Positions 14,939 to 21,424 of a DNA stretch of 21,424 bases are shown here, piece after piece (the first letter of the stretch is position 1; every line of letters starts with the position of its first letter). The notes beneath the pieces were generated by a model. The model did not search any database and was not told the DNA's origin. It saw only the letters and a list, made by a program, of their open reading frames with translations. Origin of the DNA: JAWXTP01 sp044433415 (GTDB taxonomy: Bacteria > Bacteroidota > Bacteroidia > Bacteroidales > Rikenellaceae); assembly GCA_044433415.1 (NCBI GenBank), contig JAWXTP010000043.1, positions 1-21,424 of the forward strand. The letters are read 5' to 3'. The translations under genes and the position numbers were made by a program.

Positions 14939-16276
14939 ATGAAAACATTAATTTACAATGGCTTAATAGTTAATGAATCTCAGCAGTTCATAGGATACAT
15001 AGAAATTGAAGATAAAATAATCTTAGGTGTTCACAAAGGTGAATTTACAGGAGATAAAACTATATACAATAAAACAATAGATGCTAAAGGTTCTTATGTT
15101 TTACCTGGCGTTATAGACGACCAAGTACACTTTAGAGAACCTGGTCTTGAGTATAAGGGAGAAATCGCTACTGAAAGTCGTGCAGCTGTAGCAGGTGGTG
15201 TAACTTCATTTATGGAGATGCCTAACACAAAACCTACAACAACAACTTTAGAGGATCTAGAATGGAAATTTAACCGTGCAGCAGAATGCTCTATGGCTAA
15301 CTACTCTTTCTATTTTGGAGCAACTAATGACAACACACATCTATTAGACAAACTAGATCCTACAAGTGTTTGTGGTCTAAAATTATTTATGGGTTCTTCT
15401 ACAGGAAACATGTTAGTAGACAGCAAAGAGGCACTAACTGAAATTTTCTCGAACTCTCCTCTACTTATAGCTACTCACTGTGAGGAGGAATCTATAGTAC
15501 TACATAACAAAAAAGTGTACGCTGAGAAATACGGTTCTGAATATTCTAACACTTTCCACCCTTTGGTAAGAAGTGAGGAGGCATGTTATACTTCTGCGGC
15601 AAAAGCTGTAGAGTTAGCTGAAAAAACAGGTGCTAGATTACATGTGCTACATATCTCTACAGCTAAGGAACTTACACTTTTCTCTGACAAACCATTAAAA
15701 GACAAAAAGATAACATCTGAAATCTGTTTACACCACCTTTGGTTTACAGACGAAGACTACGTAAAGAAAGGTAATTTCATCTTGTGGAACCCTGCTATCA
15801 AAACAGAAGCTGATAGAGAAGGGCTTCGTGAAGGGGTTAGAAACGGCAAAGTAGATATTATCGCTACAGACCATGCCCCTCACACCATAGAAGAGAAGAG
15901 CGGAAATTACCCTAATGTACCTTCTGGTGGACCTCTTGTTCAACATTCGTTAGTAGGCATGTTAGAACTAGCAAAACAAGGACAGTGGAGTGTAGAAAAA
16001 GTAGTCGAAAAGATGTGTCACGCACCTAGCGACTTATTCAAAGTTGAAAAACGTGGATACTTACGTACAGGATATTATGCAGACCTTGTTATTGTTTCAA
16101 AAGACGAATGGCAGGTTACAAAAGAAAACATTTACTATAAATGTGGTTGGAGTCCTTTCGAAGGTGACAGCTTTAGCCATAAAGTAACAAACACGATAAT
16201 CAATGGCGTGGAAGTCTACTCTCACGGACAATTTAAAGAAGATTTTAGAGGCGAAAAATTAACATTTACAAAATAA
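14939..16276 (+). CDS. pyrC: dihydroorotase (pyrimidine synthesis)
   Basis: The protein has 445 residues, the long class of dihydroorotase. It closes carbamoyl-aspartate to dihydroorotate in the cytoplasm. Family motifs: VLPGVIDDQVHFREPG (54-69), AGGVTSFMEMPNT (about 86-98), a metal-bridging Lys in CGLKLFMGSS, THCEEE, LHVLHIST and the catalytic Asp in ATDHAPH (Asp311). The first His of the canonical HxH metal motif is Gln62 (QVH instead of HVH). I recall this as common in Bacteroidota dihydroorotases, so it does not by itself argue for loss of activity. miaB starts 4 bp after the stop, so the two are very likely co-transcribed. Confidence 0.93.
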   Translation: MKTLIYNGLIVNESQQFIGYIEIEDKIILGVHKGEFTGDKTIYNKTIDAKGSYVLPGVIDDQVHFREPGLEYKGEIATESRAAVAGGVTSFMEMPNTKPTTTTLEDLEWKFNRAAECSMANYSFYFGATNDNTHLLDKLDPTSVCGLKLFMGSSTGNMLVDSKEALTEIFSNSPLLIATHCEEESIVLHNKKVYAEKYGSEYSNTFHPLVRSEEACYTSAAKAVELAEKTGARLHVLHISTAKELTLFSDKPLKDKKITSEICLHHLWFTDEDYVKKGNFILWNPAIKTEADREGLREGVRNGKVDIIATDHAPHTIEEKSGNYPNVPSGGPLVQHSLVGMLELAKQGQWSVEKVVEKMCHAPSDLFKVEKRGYLRTGYYADLVIVSKDEWQVTKENIYYKCGWSPFEGDSFSHKVTNTIINGVEVYSHGQFKEDFRGEKLTFTK

Positions 16277-16280
16277 AAAA

Positions 16281-17642
16281 ATGCAATTAAACACAAATTC
16301 TATACGTCCTATAATAAAAAAGGGATTGTATTTGTACATTGAAACTTATGGCTGCCAGATGAACTCTGGGGACTCTGAAGTTGTAGTTTCGATTATGAAA
16401 GATGCAGGTTATGACTATACAGAAGACCTAAAAACTGCTGACATCATATTTATAAACACCTGTTCTATTAGAGACAATGCAGAACAACGCATCTGGTCAC
16501 GTCTAAGAGAACTTAGAGCTTTAAAGAAACGTAAACCCTCTTTAATTATAGGCATAATAGGCTGTATGGCTGAACGTCTTAAAGATGAACTTATAGAAAA
16601 AGAACAGATTGTAGATATCGTTGTTGGTCCTGATGGTTACCGTACTATTCCTGTGCTTACAGAAGGTGCAGAAAGCGGTCAGAAAGGTGTAAATGTACTA
16701 CTATCTCGTGAAGAAACTTACGCTGAGATTTCTCCTGTCAGATTAGACAAAAATGGAGTTTCTGCATTTGTTTCTATCATGCGTGGCTGTAATAATATGT
16801 GTTCATATTGTGTTGTTCCTTACACTAGGGGTCGTGAACGTAGTCGTCCTGCTGAGACTATCATAAAAGAGGTTCAATATCTTATAGATATGGGGTATAA
16901 GGAGGTTACTTTATTAGGACAGAATGTTAATTCTTATAGTGGTGACGAAAACATGAACTTCCCTAAGTTAATAGAAAAAGTAGCTAGTTTATCAAAAGAT
17001 TTACGTGTTCGTTTTTCTACTTCTCACCCTAAAGATATTAGTGATGAGCTTATAAAAACTATTGCTCGTAATAGTAATATCTGTAAAGCTATACATCTAC
17101 CAGCACAAAGTGGTAGTACTCGTATGTTAGATATTATGAATCGTAAATATACTAGAGAGTGGTATTTAGATAGAATAGCAGCTATTAAAAAGTATATCCC
17201 TGATTGCACTATCTCTACAGATATTATTGCAGGTTACTGCGGTGAAACAGAAGAAGACCACAAAGACACTCTTTCACTTATGAGAGAAGTAGGCTACTCT
17301 TCAGCATTTATGTTTAAATACTCTATGCGTCCTAACACTTACGCTGAGAAGCATTTAAATGACGATGTTGATGAAGCTCTTAAAACTGAACGTCTTACTG
17401 AGATTATCAACCTACAAAGAGACCTTTCTCTAGAAAGTAACCTAAAAGACGTTGGTAAGGTTTTTGAAGTTCTAATAGAGGGTGTATCAAAAAGAAACAA
17501 AGAGGAACTTTTTGGACGTACTTCTCAAAATAAGGTAATTGTTTTCAAAGGAGATAAAGACACTATAGGAACTTATGCGATGGTCAAGGTTGATAGTTGT
17601 TCTTCAGCCACACTTCTGGGAGCCTTGGTTTCCGGCAGCTAG
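16281..17642 (+). CDS. miaB: tRNA (N6-isopentenyl adenosine-37-C2)-methylthiotransferase
   Basis: The protein has 453 residues. It methylthiolates i6A37 of tRNAs that read UNN codons. The N-terminal UPF0004 domain has cluster ligands Cys25, Cys61 and Cys95 (YGCQMNSGDSE, NTCSIRDN, GCMAERL). The radical SAM core has Cys170, Cys174 and Cys177 (CNNMCSYC) followed by VPYTRGRERSRP, and a C-terminal TRAM domain lies at about 385-448. YGCQMN with the following sequence favours MiaB over RimO. It is translated 4 bp after pyrC. Element A copy 2 begins 9 bp after the stop. Confidence 0.95.
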   Translation: MQLNTNSIRPIIKKGLYLYIETYGCQMNSGDSEVVVSIMKDAGYDYTEDLKTADIIFINTCSIRDNAEQRIWSRLRELRALKKRKPSLIIGIIGCMAERLKDELIEKEQIVDIVVGPDGYRTIPVLTEGAESGQKGVNVLLSREETYAEISPVRLDKNGVSAFVSIMRGCNNMCSYCVVPYTRGRERSRPAETIIKEVQYLIDMGYKEVTLLGQNVNSYSGDENMNFPKLIEKVASLSKDLRVRFSTSHPKDISDELIKTIARNSNICKAIHLPAQSGSTRMLDIMNRKYTREWYLDRIAAIKKYIPDCTISTDIIAGYCGETEEDHKDTLSLMREVGYSSAFMFKYSMRPNTYAEKHLNDDVDEALKTERLTEIINLQRDLSLESNLKDVGKVFEVLIEGVSKRNKEELFGRTSQNKVIVFKGDKDTIGTYAMVKVDSCSSATLLGALVSGS

Positions 17643-17650
17643 TGCGGTCA

Positions 17651-17936
17651 GGCTTTTCCCAATAACGGCCTACATTTTTCACCTTTCCCGAAAAATCAAT
17701 GCTCACAACCCCCGAGGTTGCTCCGCTTAATTTTCCGGGAAACGCAAAAAATCAAGGGAGGCTCTAATAGCTAGGCTTTAAATGATTTCTAATTTTAAAG
17801 CCTTAGATTTTGATTTTATAAAATAAGCCATAGCGGTTCCTATGGCGCATTTTATAAAATTAAAAGATGAGGCTTTAAAATTTGAAAGCGTAAAAGCATA
17901 GCTATTAGAGATTCCCTAGACCATTCTTGGAAAAAG
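17651..17936 (+). repeat. element A copy 2, interrupted by element B
   Basis: 17651-17753 matches the complement of element A copy 1 (about 4011 down to 3910) at roughly 85% by hand alignment. Shared landmarks are GGCTTTTCCC, GGCCTACATTTTTCACC, GCTCACAACC, GAGGTTGCTCCGC (AGGTTGCTCCGC shared by both) and AACGCAAAAAATC. The expected far end, CCATTCTTGGAAAAAG, resumes only at 17921-17936, after about 167 bp of element B. In copy 1 just 4 bases separate the two segments. Confidence 0.8.
17754..17920. mobile_element. element B: palindromic MITE-like insertion nested in element A
   Basis: Outer arms CTCTAATAGCTA (17762-17773) and TAGCTATTAGAG (17899-17910) are perfect inverted copies. AATTTTAAAGCC (17791-17802) pairs with GGCTTTAAAATT (17871-17882), ATTTTATAAAAT (17813-17824) with its copy at 17849-17860, and GCCATAG (17827-17833) with CTATGGC (17840-17846), leaving a 6-nt loop. 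The arms align over about 72 positions. Flanking AAGGGA on the left and TCCCT on the right extend the symmetry. A competing 10-bp hairpin (17773-17782 with 17794-17803) exists inside the left arm. It encodes no protein. Mobility is inferred from the interruption of element A. Confidence 0.75.
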
Positions 17937-17980
17937 AGTGAGTCCGGTTTTTGCCAACTATGCAGATCAAAATAAGTTAT

Positions 17981-17993
17981 AGGGAACTTCTAA
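17981..17993 (+). repeat. AGGGAACTTCTAA spacer motif
   Basis: An exact copy of the 13-mer also found at 4778-4790, with variants at 12889, 14125 and 14900. It lies 26 bp before the cardiolipin synthase ATG. It is similar to the end of element B read inwards from the right (AGGGAATCTCTAA). Confidence 0.6.
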
Positions 17994-18018
17994 ATTTAGC
18001 ATACATAAAGATACAGAT

Positions 18019-19476
18019 ATGGATCATTTTGCTACATATATGATAATCTTAGCACTCATTATTTACTCACTGTTTATAATGAGTGCCTTGTATACTATTG
18101 TTTACGAAAAAGGAGATCCTGTAAAGGCTATTTCATGGATAGTAGTTGTCATACTACTTCCATTTTTAGGATTTATTTGTTATATAATCTTTGGCAGAAA
18201 CTACCGTAAACAAAAGATATTCAACCACAAAGCAAAATCTGACTTAAAATATTTTAACTACATTATAAAGCGTCAACTTTATAAAGTCAATAGCAATTTC
18301 TTTGACAAACGTGAGGAAGTAGACACCAATAAAGATATAATAACTCTACTTTTAAACAATTCTAACTCTCCTCTTTCTTATAAAAATAATGTTACTATAC
18401 TAAACAATGGTGAGAATGCTTTTCCAGAAATTATAGAGTCTTTAAAAGAAGCACAAGAGCATATTCACTTAGAGTATTATATGTTTTTAGATGATGAGAT
18501 AGGCTCTGAAATTATAGATATTTTATGTAAAAAATCTCAAAACGGTGTTTCCGTACGACTTATATATGACGATATTGGAAGCTGGGGATTTTCTCATAAA
18601 GCTATAAAAGAATTAAGAAATGCAGGAGTTGAAGTAGTGTCTTTTATGCCTGTCTTATTCCCTTTACTAACCTCAAAAATCAATTACAGAAATCACAGAA
18701 AAATTATTGTAATTGACGGTAAAGTTGGATTCACTGGAGGAATGAACATTGCAGACAAATACATCAAAGGAAATAAAGAATTAGGAAAATGGCATGATAT
18801 CCACCTAAAAATTGAAGGTAGAGCTGTGCTTTCATTACAGTTAATTTTTACGAAAGATTGGTTCTTTTTAACTGGTGAAGAAATAAAAAATGTAAACCTA
18901 TTTCCAGGCTCTAACCTTAAAGATGGGGATACGACTATGCAGGTTGTAACATCAGGACCCGACAGTCACTGGGCATCTATTATGCAGGCATTTTTTAAAG
19001 CTATCACTCAGGCTAAAGAGCAAATCAATGTTTCTACACCCTACTTCTCACCGTCGGAGTCCATACTAACAGCTCTAAAGGTTGCAGCATTAGGCGGAGT
19101 GGAAGTAAATGTTATGATTCCTAGCAAAAATGACAGCACTATAGTATACTGGGCTACTCGCTCTTACATTGCTGAACTACTAGAAGCTGGAGTTAATGTT
19201 TATATTTTTTTAGATGGTTTTAACCATTCTAAACTTATCACTATAGACTCAGAATTTAGCGCTATAGGTAGTGCAAACATAGATATACGCTCTTTTGAAT
19301 ACAATTTTGAGATTACAGCTTTTATGTTTGATAAAGAAAAAACATCAGAATTAAAAAACATATATTACGAAGATATTAAACAATCTAGAAAATTAGAATT
19401 TGAGAGTTGGGCAAATAGACCAAGGAAAGAAAAGACTTTAGAGGCTTTTTGCCGTATAACCTCTCCTTTATTATAA
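18019..19476 (+). CDS. cls: cardiolipin synthase (phospholipase D family)
   Basis: The protein has 485 residues. Two N-terminal membrane helices (about 6-28 and 37-60, the PLDc_N region with SWIVVVILLPFLGFICYIIFGR) precede two phospholipase D catalytic motifs: HRKIIVID (His226, Lys228, Asp233) and HSKLITID (His403, Lys405, Asp410). Both HKD sets are intact, and GFTGGMNIADKYI and IGSANIDIRSFEYNFE are typical flanking segments. It condenses two phosphatidylglycerols to cardiolipin at the inner membrane. The GH172 gene starts 25 bp downstream with no terminator between, so they may be co-transcribed. The upstream spacer is filled with mobile repeats, so its promoter may have been affected by them. 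Confidence 0.92.
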   Translation: MDHFATYMIILALIIYSLFIMSALYTIVYEKGDPVKAISWIVVVILLPFLGFICYIIFGRNYRKQKIFNHKAKSDLKYFNYIIKRQLYKVNSNFFDKREEVDTNKDIITLLLNNSNSPLSYKNNVTILNNGENAFPEIIESLKEAQEHIHLEYYMFLDDEIGSEIIDILCKKSQNGVSVRLIYDDIGSWGFSHKAIKELRNAGVEVVSFMPVLFPLLTSKINYRNHRKIIVIDGKVGFTGGMNIADKYIKGNKELGKWHDIHLKIEGRAVLSLQLIFTKDWFFLTGEEIKNVNLFPGSNLKDGDTTMQVVTSGPDSHWASIMQAFFKAITQAKEQINVSTPYFSPSESILTALKVAALGGVEVNVMIPSKNDSTIVYWATRSYIAELLEAGVNVYIFLDGFNHSKLITIDSEFSAIGSANIDIRSFEYNFEITAFMFDKEKTSELKNIYYEDIKQSRKLEFESWANRPRKEKTLEAFCRITSPLL

Positions 19477-19501
19477 GACATAATAATAAGAAAACTACAA
19501 C

Positions 19502-21097
19502 ATGAAGAATTTATACAAACTAACAAAAGCGATGATGCTTGCACTTTTGTGCATTATAGTAGCATCGTGCACAGAAAACAATGAAGTTATCACTATGGAA
19601 ACCATGTTAGATGATATGGTAAACAGAGAAAACATAGCGCGCTTCCCTAAGACTACATTTAAATTAAAACAAGAAAGTAGCTACAACAGAGCCTCTAAAA
19701 CCAAAGACGATCCAGAAGGTTGGTTTAAGAACGAAGACTTCAACATCAACGAAGAAAGCCATAACTTCATAAGAGTTGAAGAAAACAACGGTGAAAAGGA
19801 ATGGGTTATCATGGAGCACGAAAACCCTGGTGTTATTGTTAGAACTTGGATGCCTTACAAAACACCAGACACCCCAGAAACAGACCTAGTAATTAGGTTC
19901 TATTTTGATGGCGCTGAAACACCTTCACTTGAAGGTAACATGCTAGCACTTCTTAATGGCGATGGATTAATTCCCTATCCCTTAGCTCATAAATCTCTAA
20001 GATCAGCCGTATCATTTTTCCCTTTCACTTATGCTAAAAGCTGTAAGGTTACTGTAGCTGGTGGCATGCCTTCTTTCTTCCAAATCACTTACCGTGAATA
20101 TTCAGAAGACACAGAAATAAAGACTTTCACGGTTGAGGATTTTGAAGCCTCAAAATCTAAAATAGATAGTGTCTGCAAAACTTTATTAGCTGACAATGAG
20201 CAAGAGTATAAAGAAAGTCTAAAACTATCAGGTAGCTTAGCTAAGGGTGAAGAAAAGATACTAGAGCTCCCAGAAGGTACAGCAGCAGTAAATTACTTCT
20301 CTATAAAACTTAATGACTACTCTGACTCTACAACTACACGTTCTGTAATAGTAAAAATGACTTTTGACGACAAGCAAACTGTTTGGTGTCCTATAGGTGA
20401 TTTCTTTGCTTCAGGCATGGGATTAAACCCTCACAAAGGTTGGTATCAGAAAGTTGACGAGAACGGAGAAATGTCTTGCAATTGGGTTATGCCTTACAAA
20501 AAAGGTGGCTCTATATCTATTATTAACGCTGGTGACAAAGATTTAGACCTTGAGGTTAAAGCTCATGTTACAGACTGGAAATGGGATGATAGAACCATGT
20601 ATTTCCACGCTGGATTTAGATATCAGGATATCGTACCAACACGTCCTTTCTCGGATTGGAACTACATAGAAATTAGCGGCAGAGGTGTTTACGTTGGTGA
20701 TGCTCTAACTGTCTACAACCCTGTTGATAGATGGTGGGGAGAAGGTGACGAAAAAATCTGGGTAGATGGCGAAGACTTCCCTTCTATCTTTGGCACTGGC
20801 ACAGAGGACTACTATGGTTACTCTTGGGGTGGCATTAGTACAGATTTCTATGAGCATCCTTTCCACGCACAACCTCAAAGCCATGTATATAATAAGCTAA
20901 ACAGAAAAACTACAGATGAAAAAAGCACTAAAGGTTATAACACAGAAACTCGTTCCCGTTCTTTAGATATCATGCCTTTTAATTCTTCTTTGGTACTAGA
21001 TATGGAAGTATGGGCTTGGACTGATTGTGAGATGAAGTACGGCGTAGGTATGTACTGGTATGGCGATTTAGCTACTACCTCTAACAGACAAATGTAA
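19502..21097 (+). CDS. GH172 (DUF2961) family lipoprotein
   Basis: The protein has 531 residues with a signal peptide and lipobox VASC (Cys23), so it is a membrane-anchored envelope protein. The C-terminal half carries the family hallmark: ISGRGVYVGDALTVYN, RWWGEGDEKIWVDGE, then FPSIFGTGTEDYYGYSW and FYEHPFHAQPQ. DUF2961 is now glycoside hydrolase family 172, whose characterised members act on alpha-fructofuranose or D-arabinofuranose linkages and form homo-oligomers. Glu414 and Glu435 lie 21 residues apart in the segments that, as I recall, hold the nucleophile and acid/base, so it is probably active. The substrate here cannot be told. No SusC/SusD pair or sugar kinase is adjacent, so this is not an obvious polysaccharide utilisation locus. 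Confidence 0.88.
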   Translation: MKNLYKLTKAMMLALLCIIVASCTENNEVITMETMLDDMVNRENIARFPKTTFKLKQESSYNRASKTKDDPEGWFKNEDFNINEESHNFIRVEENNGEKEWVIMEHENPGVIVRTWMPYKTPDTPETDLVIRFYFDGAETPSLEGNMLALLNGDGLIPYPLAHKSLRSAVSFFPFTYAKSCKVTVAGGMPSFFQITYREYSEDTEIKTFTVEDFEASKSKIDSVCKTLLADNEQEYKESLKLSGSLAKGEEKILELPEGTAAVNYFSIKLNDYSDSTTTRSVIVKMTFDDKQTVWCPIGDFFASGMGLNPHKGWYQKVDENGEMSCNWVMPYKKGGSISIINAGDKDLDLEVKAHVTDWKWDDRTMYFHAGFRYQDIVPTRPFSDWNYIEISGRGVYVGDALTVYNPVDRWWGEGDEKIWVDGEDFPSIFGTGTEDYYGYSWGGISTDFYEHPFHAQPQSHVYNKLNRKTTDEKSTKGYNTETRSRSLDIMPFNSSLVLDMEVWAWTDCEMKYGVGMYWYGDLATTSNRQM

Positions 21098-21136
21098 TAT
21101 AGGAAGTCTTTTCATATAACAACCTAAATTTTATTT

Positions 21137-21171
21137 CTCCATGCAGCAACGAACTGCATGGAGTTTTTTTT
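21137..21171 (+). terminator. intrinsic terminator after the GH172 gene
   Basis: CTCCATGCAG (21137-21146), 7-nt loop, CTGCATGGAG (21154-21163), then eight T residues. It lies 40 bp after the stop. Confidence 0.92.
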
Positions 21172-21226
21172 ACAACTAACTGAATCACGACAAGCAGATA
21201 ATGTATTGTGAATTAGGCGACAAGCG

Positions 21227-21262
21227 TGGAAAGATTGCTGGAAAGATTGCTGGAAAGATTGT
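21227..21262. repeat. tandem 12-mer repeat (3 units)
   Basis: TGGAAAGATTGC twice, then TGGAAAGATTGT, directly end to end. Confidence 0.88.
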
Positions 21263-21272
21263 TGGAGGGCAG

Positions 21273-21299
21273 AGGGGTCAGAGGGGTCAAAGAGGTCAA
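21273..21299. repeat. tandem 9-mer repeat (3 units)
   Basis: AGGGGTCAG, AGGGGTCAA, AGAGGTCAA. The GGTC core echoes, on the other strand, the GACC core of the 10-mers at 3775-3811. Confidence 0.8.
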
Positions 21300-21321
21300 A
21301 GGGCATTCTTGGTCGGAAGAT

Positions 21322-21360
21322 TTTATTGGCGGTGAATTTACAAAAATCACCGCCAATAAA
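21322..21360. terminator. 14-bp stem hairpin, possible terminator
   Basis: TTTATTGGCGGTGA (21322-21335) and TCACCGCCAATAAA (21347-21360) pair perfectly over an 11-nt loop. Only four T residues follow on the plus strand and the other side is no better, so it may end a minus-strand gene entering from the right or be another structural repeat. Confidence 0.55.
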
Positions 21361-21424
21361 TTTTGCAATGATAACAACAATTTATTACGTTATTCCATCT
21401 TAAATCTATGTTTCACTGCAGTAA

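Larger units (their letters stand above)
17643..18018. other. 376-bp repeat-filled spacer between miaB and cardiolipin synthase
   Basis: It contains element A copy 2 (17651-17753 plus 17921-17936) split by element B (about 17754-17920), then an AGGGAACTTCTAA motif (17981-17993) shortly before the next gene. No open frame here looks real. No clear TTG/TAnnTTTG promoter for the downstream gene was found. Confidence 0.7.
21098..21424. other. right-end spacer with terminator, tandem repeats and a second hairpin
   Basis: After the GH172 stop: terminator (21137-21171), two CGACAAGC copies (21188 and 21218), 12-mer and 9-mer tandem repeats (21227-21299), a CATTCTTGG resembling an element A end (21304-21312), and a long hairpin (21322-21360). 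I see no gene start before the window ends. A short minus-strand frame over the repeats (FQQSFQQSF) only reflects the in-frame 12-mer. Confidence 0.6.

Noticed and set aside
21124..21306. 60-codon minus-strand frame with FQQSFQQSF repeat
   Set aside because: The amino-acid repeat is just the 12-bp tandem repeat read in frame, and the frame runs through the terminator hairpin of the GH172 gene.

Overview
This is a low-GC Bacteroidota (probably Bacteroidales) chromosome segment. The evidence is several lipoproteins with short MK-type signal peptides ending in a lipobox Cys, promoters of the Bacteroidota type (TTG, about 19 nt, then TAnnTTTG), 6-bladed propeller lipoproteins, and the families DUF4301 and DUF2961/GH172. 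I see no rRNA, tRNA, CRISPR array or phage genes. Most genes are core metabolism. The accessory content lies in the spacers.

Left part, all on the minus strand: three paralogous BF3164-type propeller lipoproteins (214-3519) behind one well-formed promoter. A repeat-rich spacer (3520-4034) follows. Then come cysH (4Fe-4S APS reductase), corA (Mg2+ channel) and mqnA (futalosine menaquinone pathway). A divergent promoter region separates mqnA from pheT on the plus strand.

Middle: pheT, a small secreted hypothetical protein with a strong terminator, and an AAA ATPase/DUF4143 gene whose promoter carries a 17-bp inverted repeat. A DUF4301 gene converges on the ATPase gene. Beyond it lies a short protein resembling a GH20 hexosaminidase that seems to have lost its catalytic acid pair.

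Right part, plus strand: a polyprenol-phosphate mannosyltransferase-like GT2, pyrC and miaB in a tight run, then a second repeat-rich spacer (17643-18018), cardiolipin synthase, and a GH172 (DUF2961) lipoprotein followed by a strong terminator and tandem repeats.

The most unusual content is a set of structured intergenic repeats. Element A is a quasi-palindrome of about 124 bp lying directly downstream of the cysH and miaB stop codons, in the same orientation relative to each gene. The miaB copy is interrupted near one end by element B, a different palindrome of about 150-167 bp. The cysH copy joins a hairpin-plus-tail module that recurs after the ATPase gene with compensatory changes in its stem. 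Two spacers also hold clusters of short tandem repeats with periods of 7, 11 and 10 bp, or 12 and 9 bp. A short motif close to AGGGAACTTCTAA, resembling the ends of element B, recurs in at least five spacers. These look like non-autonomous palindromic (MITE- or REP-like) families. No matching transposase is in the window.
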